Assembly: GCA_011334435.1 (NCBI GenBank)
Contig: DTPJ01000228.1
Coordinates: forward strand, 1-10,324
Reading direction: 5' to 3'
Length of the DNA stretch: 10,324 bases
From: Candidatus Poribacteria bacterium
GTDB taxonomy: Bacteria > Poribacteria > DTPJ01
Below are positions 1-6,859 of the stretch, piece by piece. The notes beneath the pieces were generated by a model. The model did not search any database and was not told the origin of the DNA. It saw nothing but the letters and a program-made list of their open reading frames with translations. A program made the translations under genes and the position numbers. The first letter of the stretch is position 1. Each line of letters opens with the position of its first letter.

Positions 1-585
1 AGCATATTAGAGAATATAGTCACCAAAAACCGAGATATTCCCGAATCAGCGAAGCGCGATCTCATAGTCGCAACAATAGCAGTAAAATATACACAATCAA
101 ACTCAATTTGCTTTGCTTATGACGGTCAGGTAACAGGCATAGGTGCGGGACAGCAATCAAGAGTCCATTGTGTTCGTCTTGCGGCATTAAAATCTGATAC
201 TTGGTATCTTCGTCAACATCCAAAAGTGCTTGATCTTAAATTCAGAAAAGGTATCGGCAGGGCAGATAGAAATAACGCTATTGATAAATATTTGCTTGAT
301 GACATAACAGAAGCAGAAAAGAAAGCATGGGAAGCAGATTTTGAGGTAGTTCCCGAAAGGCTAACCAAAGAGGAGAAGAAAGAATGGTTAAGCACTTTGA
401 CAGGAGTATCTCTAAGCTCCGATGCTATGTTCCCATTTAGAGACAGCATTGATAGGGCTGCACAAAGCGGAGTTAAATATGTCGTTCAAGCTGGCGGTTC
501 TAATAGGGACGAAGATGTAATTGAAGCTGCTGATGAATATGGAATGGTAATGGCATTCTCAAAATTAAGACTTTTCCATCATTAA
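1..585 (+). CDS. purH: AICAR formyltransferase (PurH/ATIC type), C-terminal part, 5' end outside window
   Basis: The frame is open from base 1 and gives 194 residues before TAA at 583-585; the start lies upstream. The enzyme transfers a formyl group from 10-formyl-THF to AICAR, the penultimate step of purine synthesis, in the cytoplasm. Recognisable blocks are VKYTQSNS near residue 35, GIGAGQQSRVHC near 51, RQHPKVL near 71, NAIDKYL near 92, LSSDAMFPFRDSIDRA near 138 and the terminal LRLFHH. These blocks follow the ATIC-like class (as in human ATIC and stand-alone bacterial formyltransferases) rather than the E. coli PurH class, which ends in RHFRH. Whether an IMP cyclohydrolase domain precedes it cannot be seen. 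The gene converges on hisA with a 10-base gap that holds no obvious terminator hairpin. AICAR is also the by-product of the HisH/HisF reaction, so the neighbour is metabolically relevant. Confidence 0.93.
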   Translation, partial: SILENIVTKNRDIPESAKRDLIVATIAVKYTQSNSICFAYDGQVTGIGAGQQSRVHCVRLAALKSDTWYLRQHPKVLDLKFRKGIGRADRNNAIDKYLLDDITEAEKKAWEADFEVVPERLTKEEKKEWLSTLTGVSLSSDAMFPFRDSIDRAAQSGVKYVVQAGGSNRDEDVIEAADEYGMVMAFSKLRLFHH

Positions 586-595
586 TAGTGATAGT

Positions 596-1315
596 TCATA
601 ATATTATAGCTTCTTCAAGTTGAATATTGCCCGTATATAGAGCTTTACCGATGATTACACCTGTAACTCCGTAAGGCTCTAACTCCTTTATCTTCTTTAT
701 ATCCTCTATTGAAGATACTCCACCAGATGCTATTATGCTAACACCAGAAACCGCTACTGCAAGATTTTTCGTTGCCTGTATATTTGGACCTGTTAGCATT
801 CCGTCACGTGATATATCAGTATAGATTATCGTCTTAACTCCGCATTCTTTCATCTCAACAGCTAAATCAACTGCGATTTTTCCTTCTATTTCAGTCCAGC
901 CTTTTATGGCGACTTTTCCATCTTTGGCATCTATCCCAACAGCGATTTTTTCGTCATAAAGATCGCACATCTCACTTACAAAATCAGGATTTTTCAACGC
1001 GGAAGTCCCTAAAATAACCCTATATACGCCAGCCTGAAAAACCTTGTCAATTGAGGACTCATCACGAATCCCTCCGCCTAATTCAATTGGAATGCTTACT
1101 GATTTAGCGATCTTCTCCACTATGTCCAAATTTTTTGGTTCACCTGAAAACGCACCATCTAAGTCAACGATATGCAAAAATTCTGCACCTTTATCTTCCC
1201 ATTTTAAAGCCATAGCAACAGGGTCATCAGAGAAAATCGTTTCCGCATCAGCTTTCCCTTGAATTAGCCTGACACATTTTCCATTTCTAATATCAATTGC
1301 AGGTATAATTAGCAT
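596..1315 (-). CDS. hisA: HisA, ProFAR isomerase (histidine biosynthesis)
   Basis: This 239-residue (beta/alpha)8-barrel protein has the usual length for HisA. It isomerises the aminoaldose ProFAR to the aminoketose PRFAR, just before the HisF/HisH step. The catalytic aspartates are Asp8 (IPAIDI) and Asp129 (VGIDAKDG), with Thr166 in IYTDISRDG. The two phosphate-binding glycine motifs are ELGGGIR at 79-84 and ASGGV at 197-200. The diagnostic opening (IIPAIDIRNGKCVRLIQG) and the HIVDLDGAFSG block at 48-58 separate it from the paralogue HisF. The start is supported by GGGGAT five bases before the ATG. It lies 47 bases downstream of hisH on the same strand and is probably co-transcribed with it. 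hisF, its common downstream neighbour, is absent because purH lies there instead. Confidence 0.97.
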   Translation of the reverse strand: MLIIPAIDIRNGKCVRLIQGKADAETIFSDDPVAMALKWEDKGAEFLHIVDLDGAFSGEPKNLDIVEKIAKSVSIPIELGGGIRDESSIDKVFQAGVYRVILGTSALKNPDFVSEMCDLYDEKIAVGIDAKDGKVAIKGWTEIEGKIAVDLAVEMKECGVKTIIYTDISRDGMLTGPNIQATKNLAVAVSGVSIIASGGVSSIEDIKKIKELEPYGVTGVIIGKALYTGNIQLEEAIIL

Positions 1316-1362
1316 TTTTTATCCCCAATACTTTTCTATTTTCTGTAATTTTTGCAAATATT

Positions 1363-1977
1363 TTATGATTTTTTAACAAGTGATCCAAAATTTCGTAGTA
1401 TTTGTAGTCCGATACTTTGGCTTTTTTCTGGATGGAACTGTGTCCCAAACAGATTATCCTTTTCTATCACAGAGGTAAAATCAATACCATAATTTGTCGT
1501 GGCAGAAATGACAGAATTATCCTCTGGGACGACAAAATATGAATGGACAAAATAAACATATGACCCATCTGGGACATTTTGAAATAATGCGGAGTTATGT
1601 TTTTTTATATTTATCTGATTCCAACCCATATGAGGGACTTTCAGATTATTGCTAAACCTGATAACCTTTCCTTTGATTATGTCCAAGCCCCTAAATAGTC
1701 CGCCTTCTTCACTTTCAGAAAATAAAAGTTGAAGTCCAAGGCATATTCCAATACATGGTTTTCCCTGCTTCACTGATTTACAAAAGGCATCACCAAGCCC
1801 AGTCTCGTTTAATCTTTTTATGGCATCTCCAAATGCACCAACACCGGGCAAGATTACACCATCTGCGTTGATTATTTCATCAGGCTTATCTGTGATAAAA
1901 ACCTTCTGTCCTACATGTTCAAATCCCGCTTGAACACTTCGTAAATTTCCCATTCCATAATCTATAATAGCGATCAT
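1363..1977 (-). CDS. hisH: HisH, glutaminase subunit of imidazole glycerol phosphate synthase
   Basis: This 204-residue class I glutamine amidotransferase supplies ammonia to HisF, which makes imidazole glycerol phosphate and AICAR from PRFAR. The triad is complete: nucleophile Cys79 in GICLG, with His182 and Glu184 in TQFHPEKS. Other family blocks are IDYGMGNLRSV at 5-15, LPGVGAFGDA at 43-52, PHMGWNQI at 115-122 and YFVHSY at 142-147. The reading frame stays open 40 codons further upstream to an ATG at 2097, but that stretch lies inside nadB and does not resemble HisH. The ATG at 1977 begins the conserved N-terminus and has AAAAAGGAT about 10 bases ahead, overlapping the nadB stop codon. Stop-to-start spacing from nadB is 16 bases, which implies coupled expression. 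HisF must be encoded elsewhere. Confidence 0.96.
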   Translation of the reverse strand: MIAIIDYGMGNLRSVQAGFEHVGQKVFITDKPDEIINADGVILPGVGAFGDAIKRLNETGLGDAFCKSVKQGKPCIGICLGLQLLFSESEEGGLFRGLDIIKGKVIRFSNNLKVPHMGWNQINIKKHNSALFQNVPDGSYVYFVHSYFVVPEDNSVISATTNYGIDFTSVIEKDNLFGTQFHPEKSQSIGLQILRNFGSLVKKS

Positions 1978-1993
1978 TTTTATATTATCCTTT

Positions 1994-3604
1994 TTAGGCT
2001 CTGGCAAATATAATATGGCGATTCCAATTATCATTGTCTTGATAAGGATAATCAGACCGATAATGCGCTCCTCTGCTTTCTTCTCTGATAAGGGCACTTT
2101 CTGCGATGAGTTTTGCTATATCAAGCATATTTTGAACTTCAAAATTACTTCTTGCTTTTGGATTTAGATCACCATATTGGTCAAAGAAAGCGATAGCTTC
2201 TTCTAATTGCTCTTTGTTTCTTATTATTCCGACCTTTTCCCACATTGTATCTTGAATAGATGCTCTAAAAACGTTGAAATCAATGTTTGATGATAGGTTT
2301 TCTTCTCTTTTGTATTTAAGCGAAAAGATCGAATTTGGTATTTCAATATCAATATCATTAACCGCAGATTTTGCTGCTCTAACACCGAAGACAAGGCTTT
2401 CTAACAATGAATTGCTTGCTAACCTATTAGCACCATGGACACCTGTGCATGCGACCTCTCCACATGCGTATAACCCTTTAATATTGGTCTCTGCGTTGAG
2501 ATTTGTTTTTACTCCACCCATCATAAAATGTGCACTAACTTGGACTGGTATTAAATCTTTTGATATGTCTATTCCATAATTACTGCATTTTTCGCTTATA
2601 GTCGGAAACCTATTTTTTATAAAATCCGCGTCAAGATGCCTCAGGTCAAGATAGACGCATTTAGTATTCGTCTTTGTTGTTTCTGCAACTATTGCTCTGC
2701 TGACAACATCTCTTGGTGCTAATTCCGCAAGCTCGTGATAAAAGGGCATAAACCTTTCGCCATTTTCATTGACTAATATTGCTCCTTCACCTCTAACAGC
2801 TTCTGATATTAAAAATCTTGGCGCACCTTGAACATAAAGCGTAGTAGGATGAAATTGGACGAACTCCATATCGGTCATCTCACATCCCGCTCTATACGCT
2901 ATGGCGTAGCCGTCACCTGTTGCAACTTCTGGATTAGATGTATGACGATATATCTGACAAAGCCCACCAGCAGCAAGGATCGTCGCTTTTGCAATTATAG
3001 CCGAAAGACGAGAGTTTTCCTCGTCCCATAATATCGCGCCGTAGCAACGATCCTCAAACGTTATAAGATCAACGACAAATTTGCGGTCCAAGAAATTGAT
3101 ATTATTAGACTCTGATGCCTTTCTGATAAGCACTCTCTCTGTTTCTGCACCAGTAGCGTCACCCTTAGCATGGATTATACGTCTTTGACTATGTGCTGCT
3201 TCCATAGTAAAAGCTAATTTGTTATCATGTTTATCAAAATCTGCTCCCCAAGAGACCAACTCATCAACACGGTCTATACCTTCTTCTACCATAACCTTAA
3301 CCGCAACTTCGTCACAAAGACCGTCACCAGCTTTTAGTGTATCCTCAACATGAAAAATTACCTGATCCCCAGCGTTTTTGGCGACGGCTATACCTCCTTG
3401 TGCATAAAGTGTATTACTCTCTCCGAGTTTGTCTTTTGTGATAAGGATCGTTTTCCCATGTTTTCCTGCTTCTATCGCTGATCTGAATCCAGCAGCTCCT
3501 CCGCCTATCACCAAAAAGTCAGTTTTAATAATTGACAACTCTGAGAGATCAAAATTTGCTATATATCTGACACATTGACGAGTAAATCTTAAGTCGTTAT
3601 TCAT
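1994..3604 (-). CDS. nadB: L-aspartate oxidase (NAD biosynthesis)
   Basis: This 536-residue flavoprotein oxidises L-aspartate to iminoaspartate, the first step of de novo NAD synthesis; NadA is its usual partner and is not in this window. The FAD dinucleotide-binding motif is VIGGGAAG at about 32-39. The NadB/fumarate-reductase core follows: EAAHSQRRIIHAKGDATG at 135-152, EFVQFHPTTL at 247-256, APRDVVSRAI with Arg298 at 296-305, AHFMMGGVKTN around His359, and GVHGANRLASNSLLESLV at 388-405. The C-terminal helical domain carries ESRGAHYRSDYP at 509-520, typical of the family, which separates it from SdhA. The N-terminus (RYIANFDLSEL) matches the known lead-in of many NadB proteins and supports this ATG, although the upstream AAAGAAAAGAA is a weak ribosome site. 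It is first of the nadB-hisH-hisA string, an unusual mix of pathways. Confidence 0.96.
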   Translation of the reverse strand: MNNDLRFTRQCVRYIANFDLSELSIIKTDFLVIGGGAAGFRSAIEAGKHGKTILITKDKLGESNTLYAQGGIAVAKNAGDQVIFHVEDTLKAGDGLCDEVAVKVMVEEGIDRVDELVSWGADFDKHDNKLAFTMEAAHSQRRIIHAKGDATGAETERVLIRKASESNNINFLDRKFVVDLITFEDRCYGAILWDEENSRLSAIIAKATILAAGGLCQIYRHTSNPEVATGDGYAIAYRAGCEMTDMEFVQFHPTTLYVQGAPRFLISEAVRGEGAILVNENGERFMPFYHELAELAPRDVVSRAIVAETTKTNTKCVYLDLRHLDADFIKNRFPTISEKCSNYGIDISKDLIPVQVSAHFMMGGVKTNLNAETNIKGLYACGEVACTGVHGANRLASNSLLESLVFGVRAAKSAVNDIDIEIPNSIFSLKYKREENLSSNIDFNVFRASIQDTMWEKVGIIRNKEQLEEAIAFFDQYGDLNPKARSNFEVQNMLDIAKLIAESALIREESRGAHYRSDYPYQDNDNWNRHIIFARA

Positions 3605-3735
3605 AATTCTTTTCTTTGTTAAAAAGATTAAAGTTTAAAATTCACTTTATCTAAACAATTCTTTTACTTTGTTTTAACATTTTAACAGAATATTAACATA
3701 TAATTCAATACAAAAACTTAATATACTGTTCAAAA

Positions 3736-3752
3736 ATCAAGAAATTCTTGAT
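3736..3752. promoter_or_regulatory. 17-base palindrome, possible operator
   Basis: ATCAAGAA and TTCTTGAT are perfect 8-base inverted arms around a single central A. The right arm overlaps the candidate -35 box at 3748-3753. That placement is what a repressor site would look like. I do not recognise the motif as belonging to a known regulator family, and an AT-rich background makes chance palindromes more likely. Confidence 0.4.
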
Positions 3753-3776
3753 CTACAAATGAGAATATGATACTAT
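3748..3776 (+). promoter_or_regulatory. Candidate promoter for the glycosyltransferase
   Basis: TTGATC at 3748-3753 and TACTAT at 3771-3776 are separated by exactly 17 bases. A TGn extended -10 element (TGA, 3768-3770) lies directly before the -10. Each hexamer matches consensus in only four of six positions. The extended -10 string TGATACTAT recurs in each copy of the following 15-base repeat. The gene start at 3889 would leave a leader of about 105 bases. Confidence 0.35.
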
Positions 3777-3811
3777 CTTTTATGATACTATCTTTTATGA
3801 TACTATCTTTA
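3767..3811. repeat. Three tandem copies of a 15-base repeat
   Basis: The unit ATGATACTATCTTTT occurs at 3767-3781 and 3782-3796 and, with the last base changed to A, at 3797-3811. Each copy contains the TGATACTAT extended -10-like string. The near-perfect identity points to recent slippage expansion. Copy number could vary between strains and alter promoter strength or start-site choice. Confidence 0.9.
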
Positions 3812-3850
3812 TAGATAAGAAATAACTCAAAAGAAATCCAATATATAACT

Positions 3851-3892
3851 ATGGCATACTTTAAAAAACTATTCAAGCAAATAAAACTATGA
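3851..3892 (+). CDS. Possible 13-codon leader ORF overlapping the glycosyltransferase start
   Basis: An ATG at 3851 opens the peptide MAYFKKLFKQIKL and stops at TGA 3890-3892. That stop shares bases with the ATG at 3889 (ATGA overlap). The glycosyltransferase ATG has no recognisable ribosome binding site of its own, so coupling from this mini-ORF would explain its translation. The mini-ORF itself has only a weak purine-rich AAAAGAAA stretch upstream. The peptide is basic and amphipathic. It may equally be chance, and there is no homology to lean on. Confidence 0.25.
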   Translation: MAYFKKLFKQIKL

Positions 3893-4995
3893 TTAATATA
3901 TTATATTTTGCACATACAGGAAAACATATCGGCGGTGGAGAGACACAGTTATTTGGATTGCTAAAAAATCTTAATAAAGATATGTTTAGCCCAATTGTGA
4001 TATGCCCAAACTCAGGAGAATTCTCTGATCTATTAAAGACGCTCAATATCCCAATTCTTATTTGCCACTTGCCGGGATGGAGAAAACTTATATCATTCAA
4101 AGATTTAGCTTCCTTACGTCTGTTAAAAACAATATCAAAATATCAAATAGATTTAGTTCATGCGTCTGATTTTTGGTATAATTACTACGCTTTACAGATA
4201 GGAAAATTGCTTGGCGTTCCAACTATAACTCATGTTCGTAATATTATAATTCCTAATAATACTCATAAATATTTATTTGACCATTTCAATAAAGTTATCG
4301 CAATATCGGAGCGAATAAAAAATAATTTAATAGATGGGGGAATAAGTCCAGAGAAAGTTGAATATATAGCTGATGGAGTTGATCTAACAGAATTTCAGCC
4401 AAATCGTAATAAAATCAATGTTTTACGTCGTGACTTCCGACTGCGTGATAAATTAATAGGTTTAGTAGGGAGAATTGAGCCATTCAAGAGACAGAAAGAT
4501 TTCATGTCAATAGCTGCAGAGGTTGTCAAAAGACGCAAAGATGTCAGTTTTTTGCTTATTGGTGATACTTTGAAAAGATACGATAAGTATTTAAGAGAAA
4601 CAATCTCTGTTGTTAGAAAATATGGCATATATAAATATGTTGTCTGGACTGGTTATCGCAGAGATATGCCTGATATTCTAAATTCTTTGGATATTCTTGT
4701 TACATTGTCAGGTGGGTCTGTTACTATGGAAGCACGAGCTTGTGAAACACCCGTTATTATGTCTGATAAAGCAAAACAAATAAATTTGATTTGTGACGAT
4801 GGGACTGGTATTCTTAATGTTCCAGATAATATTAGCGATTTATCAGAAGCAATTTTGCGTCTATTAGATGATGATCAACTAAGAACAAAGATCGGAAAAT
4901 CTGGTAGGAAACGTGTTGAAAACTTCTATGATATGAGAAAAACTTCTGAGGATACGCAGAAAATTTACAAAGACTTGTTAGGGATAAATGATTGA
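3889..4995 (+). CDS. GT4-like glycosyltransferase
   Basis: This 368-residue protein has the two Rossmann domains of GT-B enzymes and is probably cytoplasmic or peripheral at the inner membrane face. It would transfer a sugar from a nucleotide donor to a cell-surface or lipid acceptor; donor and acceptor are unknown. The N-terminal domain opens ILYFAHTGKHIGGGETQ with the glycine loop at 15-17. An acceptor-domain end is visible at VIAISERIKNNLI (136-148), followed by IADGVDLTEFQP (160-171). The donor-domain motif VGRIEPFKRQKDF (193-205) gives Arg195 and Lys200, the phosphate-binding pair. The usual EX7E motif is incomplete: Glu281 in TMEARACETPVI is present, but the position eight residues before is Leu273, and the normal Gly after Ala-Cys is Glu286. 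The start lacks a Shine-Dalgarno sequence. No transmembrane segment is evident. Confidence 0.88.
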   Translation: MINILYFAHTGKHIGGGETQLFGLLKNLNKDMFSPIVICPNSGEFSDLLKTLNIPILICHLPGWRKLISFKDLASLRLLKTISKYQIDLVHASDFWYNYYALQIGKLLGVPTITHVRNIIIPNNTHKYLFDHFNKVIAISERIKNNLIDGGISPEKVEYIADGVDLTEFQPNRNKINVLRRDFRLRDKLIGLVGRIEPFKRQKDFMSIAAEVVKRRKDVSFLLIGDTLKRYDKYLRETISVVRKYGIYKYVVWTGYRRDMPDILNSLDILVTLSGGSVTMEARACETPVIMSDKAKQINLICDDGTGILNVPDNISDLSEAILRLLDDDQLRTKIGKSGRKRVENFYDMRKTSEDTQKIYKDLLGIND

Positions 4996-5150
4996 GTGTT
5001 TTTACATAGCCAAATTAATATGATAATAATATCATCATCATAGCATCAAACCTAAACGAAGGGGATTTTAATTGTATTTTCCAAAGGGAAACTTTAATGG
5101 ACTTTTTCAAAAGATTAATTTATTGACCGAACAGAAGCGAGGTTATAAAA
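4996..5150. other. Intergenic spacer between glycosyltransferase and glycosidase
   Basis: The 155-base spacer holds a weak hairpin ATGATA-ATAA-TATCAT (5020-5035) without a following T-tract, so it is not a convincing terminator. GCGAGG at 5137-5142 is a good ribosome binding site, eight bases before the ATG at 5151. A separate GAAGGGG at 5058-5064 stands seven bases before a TTG at 5072 that opens 28 codons, ending at TGA 5156-5158 inside the next gene. I would not call that a gene without conservation evidence. Confidence 0.5.
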
Positions 5151-6719
5151 ATGATTGATCAAGCTCTTTATTATATCGCAACTTTGACTTGTGCATATTC
5201 TATGGCACAGAGTGTTGATATTCCTAAGTGGCAACCTTATGATTTTTTGTTTAAAAGCGAAATTGAACATCAAAATCCATTTAAGGTTATATTTTCCGCA
5301 ACAGTAAATAAGCCTGATGGCACAAGTTTTTCTATACCCGGATTTTACGATGGCGATAAGACATGGAAGATAAGATTGTCTCCTACAATTGAAGGACCTT
5401 GGTCCCTGCAGACTCACTCAGACGACCCGTTTTTAGACGACAAAATCGCATTTTTTACCTGTATCCCTAATAGTCCCAAAGTCCATGGTGGATTGCTCGT
5501 TGATACGTCCAATCCATATCATTTTATCTATGAAGATGGAACAAGATATTTTATGATGGGCTATGAATGCGATTGGCTTTGGGCTTTGGATATGGACGAC
5601 CCTAACTTGCCAACTATTAACTCATTTCTTGATAAACTCGTATCATACCGATTTAATAACATAATACTTAATGCCTATGCACACGATACATCTTGGGCTA
5701 AGGGAAAGACAGTAGAATATGACTATGGTCCTCCGCCAAAATACGCATGGGAAGGCACAAATGAAAACCCGATATTTGATCGCTTTAATCTTTCATATTG
5801 GAAACATTATGACCGAGTTATTGATGCGATGTATCAACGGGGAATTACTGCTCACATAATGATAAAAGTCTATAATAAGATGGTCAAGTGGCAGGCGAAG
5901 GGAAGTGAAGAGGAAAACCTCTATTTTATTTGGCTTATTGCGAGGTATTCTGCTTATCCGAATGTTATATGGGATTTCTCAAAAGAAGCTAATAACGAGA
6001 AAGACCTTGAATATAAACTTGGCAGATTTAAATTTATACGAGATCATGATCCATATCGCCGTTTGCTTACTAATCACGATGATAAGGCGACTTATGACAC
6101 AGGAGTTTATAATAAAATCCTAGATTTCCGATCAGATCAACAACACAGTCATTGGCACGAGAAAATACTAAGTCAAAGAAAGCAGAATGTTTGGCCCGTT
6201 GTGAATGTTGAATTCGGATATGAACACGGTCCCAAAGGTATTGATGATAAAACTTATGGCGTAGCACAATCTCCAGAGGAAGTCTGTCGGCGTGCATGGG
6301 AAATCTGCATGGCAGGCGGATATATCGCATATTATTATACTTACACTGCTTGGGATGTAATCAGACCAGAGGATACTCCCCCAGGATATGCTTATTTCAA
6401 ATACTTATATGACTTCTTCAATCAGACCGAATATTGGCTTATGGAGCCAGCAGATGAACTGGTAAGTGATGGCTATTGCTTGAGAAATAAAAATAAAGAG
6501 TATATTGTTTTCTTGAATGAAGCTAAAACCTTCAAAATAAAATTAGAAGACGGAATTTACGTCGCTCAATGGTATGATATATTTAATGGCAAATATATAG
6601 ACGCAGGAAAAGCGTCAGGTGGTGAAGTTGAGTTTATACCGCCATCAGGCTTTAACAGTTCTCCAATAGCAATTAGAATAGTGATCAGGGATCAGGGATT
6701 AGGGATCAGTAATCGGTGA
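5151..6719 (+). CDS. DUF5060/DUF4038-type putative glycoside hydrolase
   Basis: The 522-residue protein has three parts. Residues 24-105 form a beta-sandwich of the DUF5060 type (IPGFYDGDKTWKIRLSP at 62-78). Residues 112-425 form a TIM barrel like apiosidase/DUF4038 proteins. Residues 430-510 form a small beta domain. Barrel hallmarks are GYECDWLWALD (137-147), NAYAHDTSWAKG (174-185), WDFSKEA (274-280), LLTNHDD (305-311), VNVEFGYE (351-358) and YYYTYTAWD (394-402). By fold analogy Glu279 is the likely acid/base and Glu354 the likely nucleophile. The substrate is unknown. The ATG has GCGAGG eight bases upstream and an in-frame stop at 5124, so it is the earliest start. Residues 5-19 are mildly hydrophobic and end SMA-QS, but the N-terminus lacks Lys/Arg and has an acidic residue, so secretion is uncertain. 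Met18 is an alternative start. The last 12 codons lie in a heptamer repeat. Confidence 0.87.
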   Translation: MIDQALYYIATLTCAYSMAQSVDIPKWQPYDFLFKSEIEHQNPFKVIFSATVNKPDGTSFSIPGFYDGDKTWKIRLSPTIEGPWSLQTHSDDPFLDDKIAFFTCIPNSPKVHGGLLVDTSNPYHFIYEDGTRYFMMGYECDWLWALDMDDPNLPTINSFLDKLVSYRFNNIILNAYAHDTSWAKGKTVEYDYGPPPKYAWEGTNENPIFDRFNLSYWKHYDRVIDAMYQRGITAHIMIKVYNKMVKWQAKGSEEENLYFIWLIARYSAYPNVIWDFSKEANNEKDLEYKLGRFKFIRDHDPYRRLLTNHDDKATYDTGVYNKILDFRSDQQHSHWHEKILSQRKQNVWPVVNVEFGYEHGPKGIDDKTYGVAQSPEEVCRRAWEICMAGGYIAYYYTYTAWDVIRPEDTPPGYAYFKYLYDFFNQTEYWLMEPADELVSDGYCLRNKNKEYIVFLNEAKTFKIKLEDGIYVAQWYDIFNGKYIDAGKASGGEVEFIPPSGFNSSPIAIRIVIRDQGLGISNR

Positions 6720-6724
6720 TCAGT
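6683..6724. repeat. Six-copy heptamer repeat spanning the glycosidase stop codon
   Basis: Six consecutive 7-base units read GATCAGG, GATCAGG, GATTAGG, GATCAGT, AATCGGT and GATCAGT with no interruption. The array supplies the last codons of the glycosidase (RDQGLGISNR after Ile512), and its stop TGA (6717-6719) straddles the fifth and sixth units. A period of seven changes reading frame in successive units, so the encoded tail is non-repetitive. Confidence 0.9.
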
Positions 6725-6859
6725 TATGTAATACGGAGATTATTATATAGGCATTAAGTTAAGAAAACTAAACTTTGGACAATTTTGAGTTAAAAAATGT
6801 TGTTAGTTAATCAGATTTATTTTTAATAGCAATAGAAAACCAATACTTAAACGTTAGAA

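Larger units (their letters stand above)
3605..3888. other. Divergent intergenic region between nadB and the glycosyltransferase
   Basis: This very AT-rich 284-base stretch separates oppositely transcribed genes and must hold both promoters. On the nadB side there are two adjacent copies of TTTTAACA (3672-3679 and 3680-3687) with a further ATTAACA at 3692-3698. No convincing -10/-35 pair stands out for nadB on the minus strand. On the glycosyltransferase side there are a palindrome, a candidate promoter, a triplicate repeat and a mini-ORF, each listed separately. No RNA gene or riboswitch-like structure was recognised. Confidence 0.6.

Noticed and set aside
586..595. Shared bidirectional terminator between purH and hisA
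   Set aside because: Only 10 bases lie between the stops and no inverted repeat spans them.
1978..2097. A 40-codon upstream extension of hisH to an ATG at 2097
   Set aside because: It overlaps the C-terminal coding of nadB, is not like HisH, and the internal ATG at 1977 has a good ribosome site and begins the conserved domain.
2274..2579. 101-codon plus-strand frame inside nadB
   Set aside because: Fully antisense to conserved NadB coding sequence with no recognisable protein features.
3767..3811. Short direct repeats considered as a CRISPR remnant
   Set aside because: Units are contiguous with no spacers and only 15 bases long; no cas gene nearby.
5020..5035. Hairpin considered as the terminator of the glycosyltransferase
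   Set aside because: Six A/T-rich pairs and no T-tract after it; too weak.
5072..5158. 28-codon frame from TTG after GAAGGGG
   Set aside because: Rare start codon, no recognisable product, and overlap with the glycosidase start; not called without conservation data.
5115..5417. 100-codon minus-strand frame opposite the glycosidase start
   Set aside because: The plus strand carries a clear DUF5060 domain there; the antisense product has no motif and no ribosome site worth noting.
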